A stretch of 64,000 nucleotides of DNA, taken from the NCBI GenBank assembly GCA_014529385.2, contig CM043966.1:96162587-96226586 (forward strand), written 5' to 3'. This document shows positions 45,900 to 56,748 of this stretch, piece after piece. Position 1 is the first letter of the stretch. Every line of letters begins with the position of its first letter. The position numbers and the translations under genes were made by a program. The notes below the pieces were generated by a model that was given only the letters and a program-made list of their open reading frames with translations, was not told the origin of the DNA and made no database searches. The stretch comes from Adiantum capillus-veneris (taxonomy: Eukaryota > Streptophyta > Polypodiopsida > Polypodiales > Pteridaceae).

Positions 45900-46352
45900 A
45901 TTTTCACTTCAGATCTCACTCTAGATGCTTTGGTTGCATAGGATGAGGGTTATGCATAGAATTGGATCCTTGATTCTGGTGCAAGTTTTCATGTCACACC
46001 GCATAGAGAGTGGTTTTTCTCTTATGCATCCATGCATAAGAGAAAAACCATCCACGCTTGACTATTCCATGCATCCATGCATGAAAAAATCAAGCTTGGT
46101 GATTCCTATGAGCTTGACATTATTGGCATTGGTGATGTGAAACTTCAGATGCATAATGGCACTACTTTTGTGCTGCAGAATGTCAGACATGTGCCCAAGC
46201 TTACGAAAAGCTTGCTTTCTATAGGGCAATTGGATGATCTTGGCTACACTACAGTTTTTGGTAATCGTTCTTGGATGATCCGCAAGAACAACCTTATCAT
46301 GATGAAAGGAAATAAAAATGGATCCTTGTACTCTTTGTTTGTTTCGAGTGCA
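45900..46352 (+). pseudogene. Ty1/Copia protease fragment inserted in Gypsy pol
   Basis: Reads TSDLTLDALVA, then NWILDSGASFHVTPHREWF (Copia protease active site DSGA), KLGDSYELDIIGIGDVKLQM, NVRHVPKLTKSLLSIGQLDD and GNKNGSLYSLF. These are Copia-specific and have no place in Gypsy. Both edges fall within one Gypsy domain junction: NDKH on the left and HENFKTLKRQ on the right, which normally are adjacent. The fragment is ~453 bp and in the same orientation. No LTR, terminal repeat or target duplication surrounds it, so it looks like a template switch or filler insertion. An insertion within it creates the 46011-46050 palindrome. Confidence 0.8.
46011..46050. repeat. perfect 19-bp inverted repeat
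   Basis: TGGTTTTTCTCTTATGCAT, two bases (cc), then its exact reverse complement. It interrupts the Copia protease frame. Confidence 0.95.
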
Positions 46353-46760
46353 CCATGAGAATTTCAAAACTCTAAAACGGCAGGTAACCTCAGCTCCATG
46401 CTTAAAGTTACCTGACTTCTCAAAGCCTTTTGAAGTGGTTACAGATGCCAGTGGTATAGCAATCGGTGGAGTGCTTACGCAAGAAGAAAGACCCGTTGCT
46501 TTTACCTCTTTGAAGCTGAAGATTCATGAACGGAATTATCCAATTCATGATCTTGACTTATTAGTAGTCATTCATGCCTTAAAAGCTATGGAGGCATTAT
46601 CTATTGGGCCAGAGATTTACTTTAGTGACTGACCACAAAAGCTTGAAGTGGATTTTTACTCAACCTCTACTCAATATGCGACAACGACGGTGGGTTGAAT
46701 AACTTCAAGAACTTGACTTTGCAATTGTCTATAGACCAGGCAAGGAGAATTCAGTAGTGG
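46353..46760 (+). pseudogene. RNase H of the Gypsy element
   Basis: Continues the RT: NFKTLKRQVTSAPCLKLPDF, FEVVTDASGIAIGGVLTQEE (catalytic Asp of RNase H) and RNYPIHDLDLLVVIHALKAM (catalytic Glu replaced at the EK/RE position). A frameshift near 46625 leads into TDHKSLKW-like sequence (ctgaccacaaaagcttgaag) and QLQELDF...YRPGKENSVVDGLS. It removes the RNA strand after reverse transcription. Confidence 0.75.
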
Positions 46761-47776
46761 ATGGCTTGAGCCATAAATCCTTTGTAAGCTTAATTTTTAT
46801 GCCTAGTAATCCAGTTTTGGTCAAGGTAAGGAAAGCTGCACAAATGGACTCCGATTATCAGAAGCAACCTGCTATTGTGAAGAATAAGACACCTCAAAAT
46901 GAAGCATCATTACAACATTATGATGTCGAAGATGGGTGCTTATATTATAGACATAGATTGTGTGTGCCAAGAATGCAACCTTAAGAAAAACTATCCTTTA
47001 TGAAGCTCATGATAGCCCAACATTTGGGAATCCCGGCTATGCCAAAACTCTCAATGCAGTAAGGAAGAGATTCTATTGGCAAGGAATGAAAGGAGATGTA
47101 CTACGGTGTGTTCGCCAATTCTTAATCTGCCAAAGAGTTAAAGTTGAAAGGGTAAAGTTCCTAGGGAAACTTCAATCCTGGATATACCTCAAATGAAGTG
47201 GGAGTGTATTAGTATGGACTTTGTATCCGGCTTACCCAAAGTTCAGAGAGGATATGATTCTGTAATGGTAGTCGTGGATATGCTGACTAAAGTTTCCCAC
47301 ATCATTCCGGTAAAGACTGCCTATACTGCCTCAGATGTAGCCCGACTCTTTGTCAAGGAGATTTTTTGACTTCATGGACTTCCAAAACAGATAGTAAGAG
47401 ACCGAGATACTAAGTTCACTTCCAACTTTTGGACTTCACTGGTACCTAGTTGGATTTTAGTATAGCCTATCATCCTCAGACCAATGGTCAAACCGAACGT
47501 GTGAATCAAGTCATCGAAGACATCCTAAGAGCATATTGTGGAAGAGAACCTAAAAACTGGATTCAATACTTGCCCCTAGTGGAATTTGCATATAATGCAT
47601 CCCACCATCAAAGTATTGGAATGACACCTTTCTGTGCACTTTATGGTCAAGATTGTTTATCACGTTTAAATTTCTCATATCCAACCATAAGAGTCGAAGC
47701 TTCCAAGAAAATGCTAGAAGACATGGAGGCTCAGACTAAAGCAAGACGTAAAGACATTCAAGCTGCTAAGGATTGA
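46761..47776 (+). pseudogene. integrase of the Gypsy element
   Basis: HHCC region EAHDSPTFGNPGYAKTLNAV with RCVRQFLICQRVK (second His changed). Then SMDFVSGLP (first catalytic Asp), RDRDTKFTSNFW (second Asp) and YHPQTNGQTERVNQVIED (Glu). Then PLVEFAYNASHHQSIGMTPF. Frames 46757-46984, 46960-47196 and 47450-47776 are joined across stops and indels, e.g. a stop after VKEIF (about 47368). It would insert the element's cDNA into chromosomes. Confidence 0.8.
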
Positions 47777-48240
47777 CAAAGAAGTATGCAGACCAAAGTA
47801 GATCAGAAAGGACCTTCAAGCGTGGAGATCAAGTTTTCTTGAGAGTAAAGCCAAAGAAAAGTAATCTATCTTTGGGCAAGTATAAGAAGCTAAGCTACAG
47901 ATATTGTGGACCCTATTGATAGAAAAGAATATGAAGTCAAGCCTACAAACTTAAGCTACCCTCTCATCTCAAGGTTCATACTGTATTCCATGTTAGTAAA
48001 TTGAAGGAATACATCTCTAGCACGATCCTGTTCTTGATGATGAATAAATTGTAATGCCCGCCCAAGGAATTCTTGAGCTTCAACCTGATAGAATCCTAGA
48101 ATCCAAGGAAAGAAATCTTAGAAACAGGACCCTTAAAGAGCACCTAATCCAATGGAAGGATTACCTTGAAGATGATGCTACCTGGGAAAATGAACGATCC
48201 CTTATAACAGATAACCAAGATTTTCTCCCAAAATGAGGAC
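47777..48240 (+). pseudogene. integrase tail and chromodomain of the Gypsy element
   Basis: After a decayed stretch (FKRGDQVFLRVKPKKSNLSL-like in shifting frames, then KLPSHLKVHTVFHVSKLKEY), the frame 48054-48236 reads PDRILESKERNLRNRTLKEH, then LIQWKDYLEDDATWENE, a chromodomain with the aromatic/acidic pattern. This identifies a chromovirus. It ends 28 bp before the 3' LTR. Confidence 0.75.
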
Positions 48241-48267
48241 ATTTTGATTTCTCAAGCTGGAGAGAAT

Positions 48268-48664
48268 GTAATGTGTCTGCCTCAACGATGTTTAGTACAC
48301 CTATTCATTAATTCAAGGAGTAGTACCCTAAACTTTACGTGTCTGTTTTTGTAAATTTTTGAGCCTAGTCGCATGTAATAAAAAATGTGTATCAATGTGT
48401 GCATCTTGATGTCACTAAAGAAAGCTTTCTAACGCACCTAATGGCGTCCAAAACAGAGCCAAAATGTGCACTTTAGCTCACATTTAAGCTGGCAATTTTT
48501 TTATTATTATGGTAAAATTGAAGGGTTAAAGGGTCATGCACTCACCTTACAAGTGTCATGACATGCATAAAAGACCCCGATTAACTAAATTTGAATTTAG
48601 TTAACTGAGAGAGCACCCTCCTCATGCAGACCTGCCTCCCACCACCTGGAGTTCACTCCAGTCT
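48268..48664 (+). repeat. 3' LTR (U3 part) of the Gypsy element, truncated
   Basis: Preceded by the purine-rich agctggagagaa and starting TGTAATGTGTCTGCC. About 400 bp match 23287-23690, including the TTAACTAAATT-TG-AATTTAGTTAA palindrome (48581-48604) and ctggagttcactccag. Identity stops at cagtctg (about 48665), where unrelated Copia-associated sequence begins; the TATA-box part is missing. Confidence 0.8.
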
Positions 48665-49465
48665 GTACCCGGACTCGGATACATGTGATCCAGGAGTCTA
48701 CCTTGGGGTTTTGGCACGCTCCGAACGCGCTCGTCATATCAGAATTTTAAAATTCTGAACGCTGAATTTTCTGCTGCAGCAATTGTTTATTGTGTGTCGA
48801 GGATTCCACACATGGTTTGCTCTCAGATGTGAGAGTGATATTTGCTACAAGTTTCCTCACAAGTGGGAGGATACACTGTATGCCTTATGTGGTTTGATGC
48901 TCAGGGAGACTAATGTGATTGCATTTTGAGCTCGGCAATGTATGCCTCGAGCATGTTTTTTGGCAGTCACAAGTAGAGCAGATATTTGTGTACTAGATTT
49001 GCAGGTGTTTGCAATGATGTATGCAAAGTGTGGAGATTGGTGCATGCATTTGGAGTGCGGTTTGATGCGCTTTGGTTGCTCATGGCTTTGAGCGTGCAGT
49101 CAGTTTGGTTACTGGTTTTGTGACCGTTTTACTGACGAAACTCCGGCGAAATTTTCCCAGGAGTTTTATGCGCATCATTTATGCGATCTAGGTAGAGATT
49201 GCGGGTTGCACTCAGCATTTGCGCGCGGTGTTCTCTGCAGGTGGGAGATTTGTGCGTGTGTATGCATCGATACCGCACAGTGTGGGCTTGGTGATTAGCT
49301 CACAGATTGCAGTGTGATACTAGAGCAGGTGAGGCTTGTATTGACATTGCGGGAGCTCTATTTTGGAGTGTGTCTCACAGGTTTTACATTGTGTTTTTGG
49401 CCATATTTGTAGACAGTTTCCAGGTGTTGTTGGTGAGGTGATTTTTCTTTCTAGTTTGCTACATT
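48665..49465 (+). other. 5' flank of the Copia derivative, with a primer-like site
   Basis: No gene. From TGTACCCGG (48664) to ...gattgca (about 49311) could be an LTR of about 648 bp. It is followed at 49313-49328 by tgtgatactagagcagg, a damaged form of TGGTATCAGAGC. It does not match the 3' LTR at 51381, so the element may be a mosaic. Confidence 0.4.
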
Positions 49466-51301
49466 GTGCTCATGGTAGAGACAGGTGATCGCTCAGATTA
49501 TGATCTCTCCGAAATGCGCATGTTTGATGGGTCATACTTTGCAGCATGGAGAGAGTGTATGCTTGACGCATTGACACAGCGAGGGTTGCATGGACCATTG
49601 AGTGGTGATGCAGGTAGACCTTCATGCTTGTCTGACGATCAGTGGCAGGAGCTAGAGGAGATGGCACTATCTACACTCCCTTTGCACCTTGCGAAATCTG
49701 TATATGCTCTTGTTATGTATGAGACTACTTCGAGAGCACTTTGGCGTAGATTACATGATATGTATGATAGATCTGAGTCATCAAGGACTCGTGTGAGACA
49801 TGTACATTCACGAGTATGCCGACAGGTGATATGTTGGTATTGTGGTCATTCTGGACACGTTAGACGGCGTTGTTTTCGTCGTATGCGACATCGTAGGAGA
49901 CATGGCAGTCTCAGAGATGTATGTAGTGATGCCATGGACACAGTTGCTTTGACAGTTGAGGCACATGTAGTGTCGGAGTATACTAGTGACGGGGATGTCA
50001 CTTTTACCTCGAGCTATGCACGAGATGCTATACATGTGGATAGTGCACTCCCTTCGTAGTGGTTGCTAGACGCAGATGCTATGTTTCATGTCACGCCGCA
50101 TCATGCATGGTTTTGTAGCTATTCTAGCGGGATGCTTGGCAGTGTACGTTTGACCGATGGATCGGTGCATGTGATAGTAGGTGCAGGAGATGTGAGACTG
50201 TCATTACCGAGTGGTGCATCTTACTTGTTACGACATGTGCGCTATGTACCAGATTTGACAGTGAGTTTGATCTCGATTGGTCAGCTTAGAGATTGTGGAT
50301 GTCAGATTTCGCTACGAGAGCGAGATTTTGTGATGCATTTGGGTTCGCTAGTGATTGCGAGAGGTGCCAGGAGTGGTACAGGTTACCCATTGCATGTGGA
50401 TCACGCGAGAGACGGTGTTGTCTATGTGATCATGCAGCCAGGTAGACAGCGAGAGAGCAGGCGAGTCTCTTTTGCTTGTGGGTTGCAGGATGCTTTGCAT
50501 GGAGTGCAGAGTAGTGAGCTCGTTGTGCACACAGTTGGGGCACGACTTGAACAGTCACACAGAGAGGTGACAGAGTCAGACATGCATGCTTTGCTAGTGA
50601 CTGAGCAAAGCAGAGAGTCAGTTGTGCTAGATACTTCTATGCAAGATAGACAGGTAGAGCGGTCTTGCTCTAGTGAGTCACGACAGGAGGACGTTGTGCA
50701 AGAGTCTATGCATACGGAGTTAGAGCATGAGAGCTCTAGTGAGTCACAGCAGATTGAGTGGTCATGTTTGCAGTGGATGATTGCAAAGGAGACTGAGATG
50801 TCAGCGATTATGCAGTCATTCCTTTCTATGCTCGACAGTGAGCATGGGGATATAGTTGTGCAGGATATGTCTTCCAGCAGACACCTAGAGCAACTAGTTT
50901 GCTCTGAGGTTGCACGACAGGTTGATGCATCTTTTACGGACAGTCAGGAGATGCATGTGGCTGACACGCCTTGTCAGTCAAAGATGCCTATTGCCAGGGA
51001 TATATATGTTGATGCATGCTTTGTAGAGCTAGCAGGGCCCGCTAGCATTGCATCGGCATTCGGTGGTCTCATGTATGAGATGTTGATCTTGAGACCGGAT
51101 ATCGCAGCTGTAGTGGGAGCATTTGCAGTTGGGATTGTAAGTCGTTTGTTGACTGATGATGGCATAGTGCACGAGGGAGATATGCAGGTATTGCATACAT
51201 ACTTGCAGTACGTGTGCGGTACGTCTGGTGGTGTATGGACTTACACGGGAGCAGGACAGTCGGATGCACATGATCACAGCCAGCCAGTGGGCATCGGTTG
51301 A
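49466..51301 (+). CDS. Copia-type gag-protease ORF with a single in-frame UAG and a reverse-transcriptase tail
   Basis: Two frames in the same register (49466-50059 and 50063-51301) are separated only by TAG at 50057-50059. The first is Copia gag: MRMFDGSYFAAWRECMLDAL, then a zinc knuckle CWYCGHSGHVRRRC and an Arg-rich stretch. Directly after the stop comes protease, WLLDADAMFHVTPHHAWF (DSGA altered to DADA), RHVRYVPDLTVSLISIGQL and an RSGTGYPLHV end. Then follow ~220 residues rich in Ser, Glu and Gln, and near the C-terminus GGLMYEMLILRPDIAAV with YLQYVCGTSG, the end of Copia reverse transcriptase. Integrase and the RT core are absent. A start codon internal to the first frame (MVETGDRSDY) is also possible. 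Keeping ~610 codons open despite the deletion is odd. The stop could be readthrough, or a single mutation. Confidence 0.7.
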
Positions 51302-51380
51302 GAGCGGTTTTCTCTCACCTATTGTAGTCTTTAGACTAGGTTCTCTTGCTTAAAGGCACAGTCGCCTTTAAGTGGGAGGT
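51302..51380 (+). other. polypurine tract region of the Copia derivative
   Basis: Ends with ctttaagtgggaggt directly before TGTTGGGG; a short ttaaaggcaca / gcctttaag inverted repeat lies just before it. Confidence 0.6.
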
Positions 51381-51595
51381 TGTTGGGGTATAGGCGTCTG
51401 TGCCTTGCCCGACCGCCCAAAGTCTGGGCGTCCACTGATTTGTATACCTTATACATAGCATAAGTGTATAGGGGGTTGCTCACTCTTTGAGTCTCCCCAC
51501 CCATATCTGTGTGTCGTGTGTCTCCTTCTCTCGCTCACTCTCCGTCTGTGGTGCTCCCCGATCCCCTTCACATTTGCTATGCTTAGCATAAAGAT
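51381..51595 (+). repeat. 3' LTR of the Copia derivative (probably truncated)
   Basis: Starts TGTTGGGGTATAGGCG after the polypurine tract, a usual Copia LTR start. It contains tacatagcataagtgtata and a ctctcgctcactctc stretch. The right end is blurred where a minus-strand RT fragment begins. Confidence 0.6.
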
Positions 51596-51715
51596 GGTTT
51601 TTTTGTAGAAGGAGACAAGTACTCGCCATAACCGGTGTCCATGTTCTTCCTTATTCTTTGAGTAGACCAAAATATCATCAAAGAAGACAAAAAATATATA
51701 TCATCAAGATGTTCT
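51596..51715 (-). pseudogene. Gypsy reverse transcriptase fragment
   Basis: The minus strand reads [16 protein letters not shown], the RT catalytic block (F-x-DD), followed by HGHRLWRVLV and a decayed KLYAKxSKC-like stretch. Only about 40 codons remain. It belongs to a different, older element than its neighbours. Confidence 0.7.
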
Positions 51716-51766
51716 CTATGTCAAAGTCGATGATGTAGAAACAAAGAGACCAAGGAGAGAATGCAT

Positions 51767-51797
<31 letters not shown>

Positions 51798-52589
51798 CAG
51801 TATCTTGAACCAACGAACCTTGGCAATGAATAACTGATTAACACAATGGGGACAACGGGTAGTATATATACCCACCTAAGTAAATTTCCCTACCTAGACT
51901 TTGACAAATAAGTAGAATAAATACCTAAAAGCCGAAATAGATGCCATAACTTTAACACTCTCTTTCTCTTTGTAGCTCATAGTGGACATAAATGGTGAGA
52001 CCAATTGATGAAGAATCTATCATGGATACCCCAGCAACAGCTCATTGCTAGATATACCTCAACAATAGCTCCTTGCTGCATACAACTCACCAACAACTCC
52101 TTGCTAGTACAATTTGTTGTTTCTACCCTCAACTTTGTACCTTAGAAGAATTTCATCTTGAGCATTGGCTTTCTTTTAGAAAACTGAACTGTAGACCACA
52201 CTACGTCCAAGAATCCCCATTTATGAATTGTGAACACCACGTCCAAAATACTCCAAGATAATGAAATTTGGAACACATCCTTTCCATAATTTGGCCAACA
52301 ACAATGAATAGTTGTTAATGTTTAAGATATGTCTACTTGGTTCTTTGCAAGATGCATGTGCCTTGAACTCCGACCCACATGTTTAAACACTGGTAACTTG
52401 AAATCCAACACAAGGGTCCAAATTATTTATAGGGAGCACTGATTGCCCCTCTATGCCACTCACAAGCCTCTCTCTGGCTCAAGCTAGTGGCAACAACGAT
52501 CTCCACTTGACTAGAAGGCGGGAGTCCTTGCCAGTGTAGTCTCCACCACACCAATAGATTCCTTACTTTCCTTCCCTGAGTCATTACCA
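51716..52589. other. no gene; (GA)n and Copia-flank-like sequence
   Basis: (GA)n at 51768-51795. Phrases such as caacaactccttgctag and aatagctccttgctg repeat at about 52030-52110. Probably leader or zinc-knuckle-distal sequence of the minus-strand Copia relic that follows. Confidence 0.4.
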
Positions 52590-53170
52590 CTGCTTTCCTC
52601 ATGATCTTGCCTTTGCCTTTGTCCTTTGTAGAGCCTCTATCTTTGCCTTTGAATTTTCAATCTCTAGACAAATGACCACTCTTTCCACAATTGTATCAAT
52701 GACTATTGGTCTTCTTTCTAGAATCCAAAGCAACAAGTGATCCCACACCTTTGTCAGAAATATGAATTTTGCCTTCAGTTATTAACACGACTTTGTCCTC
52801 ATTGATAAAAGAGCTAAGATCATCAAATTCCAATTTTTCCTTTGTAATTTGTAGTAGCCAAAGTGTCCTAGACATTGTTTCATACGCCTTAGGCAATTTC
52901 ATGAGTATCAAAGCAACTAAGTGTAGCCGATAGTTGATCATGATTAGCCTTATCCTTCATAAGATGTGAATGCATGGAACTTCCAAATGGAAACTTGATG
53001 GCAAATAATTGTCCCGGAAGGATGCTCGCATCGTAGAATTGCAATCAGACATTCCAATGAGCTTGAACCACATATCATTAGCACTCTTCAAAGTCTGAAT
53101 GAATGGATAAACTCCCTTTGTAAGAGATTTTGCAATGGCCGACATTGCCTTGGTATTACTCGCGTCCTAA
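52590..53170 (-). pseudogene. Ty1/Copia gag remnant
   Basis: The minus strand reads KSANDMWFKLIGMSDCNSTM, LILMKLPKAYETMSRTLWLL and LEFDDLSSFINEDKV, then NCGKSGHLSRDxKFKGK, the CCHC knuckle with first and last Cys changed. This is the order of Copia gag. At least two stops and a frameshift near 52950 are present. Protease and pol are not seen to its left. Confidence 0.7.
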
Positions 53171-53599
53171 TCGACACACAATTTTTTATACTCTTCATCT
53201 TGAAGGTGGGTGTACATGTTGATGGGATCCCTCCTGGGAAGGGGATCCAACACGTTGACTATGTCCCATATGCCTTTTCACATGAACTAGAGTTGCATAA
53301 TCAAGTCCCAATGGGCATAGTTAATGTCGTTCAATTTTTTGCTGGTGCTCAAGCAAGGGGGGGGCATATTGAAGCTAAGTTTCATTGTATGTTATACAAT
53401 GTACATATAATATGTTGTAAATGGATGTATTATATGACACCTATCTTTATTTGGCCGTATTATATGGTGCCACATTAGCAAAAACGTCGTCTTGTATAAT
53501 TTATTAGAAATTCGATCGAAACATAGTCCTTTATGTACGTGAAAACTGACAGTTTTTCTCATTCTATTTGAGCTCTCTTCCCCCTTGTCTCATCTTTAG

Positions 53600-55690
53600 G
53601 TGAGCTTTAAAGTAATTGTGGTGTAAAATTTGTGGCCATCATTTTGGTGAAAATGCACACAAGATAAAAGAATATGTGTTCAAAGTTCATGGAAACATGG
53701 CAGCTTGCAAAACCCCCCCTAGAGGTATTGAAGAAAAACTTCATGAGTGGGCGCTCAGGGCAAAGAGAGTACATATTGAGGGCAAAAAAAAGGGTGGTCT
53801 CAAAATGATGGCTCATCTATGGCTAGGGACATGGAGATGCCAATCGAGAATGATCAAAACCCTCCCTCAACCCCTGTCTACAATAATGAAGGAGGGTGTC
53901 ATTCATCGTTTGTTGGGGCTTGTAGCTCTAATACCACCGCAAGCTCTACTAACATAAGCCGAAGTGAAGCGTAGACTGAAGGAGAACCTGCACCAAGTGG
54001 ATCTACTTTGCATCAGCCATTTGATAAACAATGGCTTCTTGAACTCCATCTTAAGTAGACGCAAGCATTTTTTGCATGTTGAATTCCTTTTAACGTCATT
54101 CAAAATCCTATCTTCGAAGATGCTTTAATGAGCACAATGAAGAAGGGTTTTGTGGTACCTGATTATAATAAGATGCGTACAAAATATTTAGATAAAGTGT
54201 AAGCTACATCAGAGAATATTTTAAAGTGCACAACTCTTGATTATGTGCCATAGTATGGATGCACTTGATCTCTGTAGATGGTTAGACAAATTGTCAAAAG
54301 AAACCATTGATGAATGTGATGTTGATTTGTCCAAGAGGATCCATCTTTCTTGAATGATCAACACATCCCTGAAAGAGAAAACTAGTGGATTGCTGGTGTA
54401 TATGAGCATTCGATCAGAAGAGTAGGGGGCCTAAAAATGTGACAGCCATTGTCACAGATAATGCATCTAGCTACAAAGCAACTGGAAAAGCAATTGAAGC
54501 AAAGTATCCAGAGATTACATGGGTTCCATGTTCTGTCCACACTTTTCTGCTCTTGAAGGATTTGAAAAGTTCCTTCTATGAAGAAAACTCTTCTAGATGC
54601 AAACCACTTAGTGAAGTTTATAAGAGAGATTCATTTTCTTACGCTCTGTTTAGAACAAAGTCCCCAACCAAAAATTTACAGATTTTTTGTGTGACCCATT
54701 TTGCGACAGAGTATTACGTTATCTTACACTACAACAGGTTAAAGCAGCCCTTGTTGAAACAATGGCAGATAGAAGATCGGGCATCTTGCTTGATAAATAC
54801 CTCAAGTATGAATCTATTGCTTCCAAATGCTACCAGCTTGTAAAATCTCTTGTTTTTTGGAGAAATATAGATAAAATTGTTACTATCATAGAGCCCTTTG
54901 TCACCTGATACGATTAGTAGACAAAGAAGCCTCTATTTTAGGACGGGTGTATTGGTACATGCATGAAGCCTCTTGCAAGTTAAAAGACTATACATATTAT
55001 GCAAAAAATGAGAAATCCATAATGATATCGTTTGTCAAAAGATGATGGAGCAGCTGCATACTCCTTTACATGGAGCAAAGTTCGTCTTAAATCCCAAGTT
55101 CCACATGCAGAAAATGAGAAATCCATGACGGTATCGTTTATCAAAAGACAATGGGAGTAGTTGCATACTCCTTTACATGGAGCAGGGTTCGTCTTCGATC
55201 CCAAGTTTCACATGCACGATCAATATTCAAACAATGAAGTGATCAGTGATTTCAAGAAAGTGTGTGCCCAACTATTAGGCAATGTGGACGGACAGGTGGC
55301 ATACAGACAAAAATGACCTATACTAGCAGAGAAGAAAAATTTGGGGATCCTTGGCATATAGATGCTATCAAGATGATGAGCGCACCATTTTGGTGGAAGG
55401 AGTATGGTGGAGAAAAAGTAAAACTTCAACATGTGGCTGTGAGAATATTGTTTGTTGCCGCCTCAAGTGGTAGCTGTGAAAGAAACTGGTCTTCATTTGC
55501 TTTTGTGCATACTAAAAAACAACATTGATTAACTCCAAAACAAGTTGTGGACTTAGTGTATGTATTTTGTAACATGCGACTTATGCATAAGCCAACAAAG
55601 TTAGCCACTGAAGAAAGCTTCGGACGGGCTTCGGACACTTTCAAACACACAAAGCAATTGCAAATGAGCTCAACTCCGATGATACCACTG
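53600..55690 (+). pseudogene. hAT-superfamily transposase, nearly full length but broken
   Basis: A BED zinc finger opens it: VWCKICGHHFGENAHKIKEY, then FKVHGNMAAC (CxxC...HxxxC). The catalytic core follows: VTAIVTDNASSYKATGKAI (Asp region) and YPEITWVPCSVHTFLLLKDL (the CxxH motif). Then LVFWRNIDKIVTIIEPFVTL and DPKFHMHDQYSN. The C-terminal dimerisation block is WRK-like ILFVAASSGSCERNWSSFAF with HTKKQH. These are the standard hAT landmarks in order. Frameshifts near 54300, 54600 and 55000 and several stops inactivate it. A ~110-bp duplication (catgcagaaaatgagaaatcca...) occurs at about 55000-55170. hAT terminal repeats and the 8-bp target duplication were not identified. Confidence 0.8.
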
Positions 55691-56267
55691 TGACAAACTT
55701 GGACACTCCAAGTCAAGATTTTACCGTGACACAACACAAATTCACTTCAAAACATTTCACAATTGATTCGACACGGCCTGGCGGAGTTCCGTGCCAAGAG
55801 GTATTGGCCCCAAAGACTGCCGCCCCTTTTGATATTTCTTTTTATATTAATCTTTGAGCAAAGTACAACTCCCTCGAGTGCTCGCTCTTAGACTTTGCGT
55901 CCAGATGCTCTGCAGAGGGAGCCCCCTTGGGTTTATTATAAAGGTTATAAGGGATGCTAAAAGGAGAACCCCAAAAGCTTCAAAATCAAAAGCTTCTTAA
56001 AAATCAACTTAAAAATAAAGCAACTTTTTCCAAAAGCTTCACTAAGCGATTGTGTAGGATTTCTCTTGCTTTTTCCCACGCAAATCGAGCACAAATCACG
56101 TGTTTCCGTAGAGCATGCCACGTCAACCTGCTTCTACAAATCACATCACAAATCTTGGGTTCTTCCGTATGATGCCACGTCAGCATATCTACGGGTTTTT
56201 TGGGGGCTGCAATCGGGGTGTGTGTGTGTACCACCGCAAGGGCCAGTCACATCACCAGTTTGTGACA
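55689..56267 (-). repeat. LTR copy 3 of the TGTGACA-type family, with adjoining polypurine tract
   Basis: On the minus strand it runs from TGTCACAAACTGGTG to CCAAGTTTGTCACA, 579 bp with inverted TGT(C/G)ACA ends. Just before it on that strand lies atcgaggacgataac...ttcaagagggggg (56268-56305), a polypurine tract matching the one at LTR copy 2. It is therefore a minus-strand 3' LTR. It may be the end of the element to its right or a remnant of another. Confidence 0.7.
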
Positions 56268-56563
56268 TACCCCCCTCTTGAAAGCATTGTTATCGTCCTC
56301 GATTATGCCTGCAAAATAGAGAGAAGCCATAAAATGTCTTAGCAGACACTGACTGTTAGTATCGATGCACTAGGAACACACATCTAGCACATGTACCAAT
56401 CGACAGTCACATCACAATCGGCAGTCACATCACTGGTCATCACTCGACATCACATGACATCAGATGACATGATGCCTGTGATTGAGGGGGCGGATGAGCT
56501 ATAAAATTTGTACTATATTCACAATTAATTTTGTAATGAAAAAGCTATGTGGATTTTAGCTTC

Positions 56564-56606
<43 letters not shown>

Positions 56607-56748
56607 GTTGTCTCTCTTTCTCTCCATCTTCCTTCTATCATTGTTGGAGAGAGAGAGGGAGAGAGAGAATAAGACTTACACAATTGCAACAACATCCGAC
56701 ATATTCATTTGTTCCAACAAATAGAGAATTACATATCAAAAAGAGGTT
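56268..56748. other. no gene; (CT)n microsatellite
   Basis: Repeated cgacatcacatgacatc/cagtcacatcac words at 56400-56470, and (CT)n at 56570-56602 followed by a ctctctttctctcc / gagagagagggagagaga inverted pair. Confidence 0.5.

Noticed and set aside
49470-51277. Minus-strand frames across the Copia derivative (60-82 codons)
   Set aside because: Shadows of the plus-strand gag-protease frame, without motifs.
55676-55690. Met-tRNA primer site (minus strand TGGTATCATCGG) at the end of LTR copy 3
   Set aside because: Only eight bases match. The LTR has a polypurine tract on its other side, so it is a 3' LTR, and the bases to the left belong to the hAT relic.
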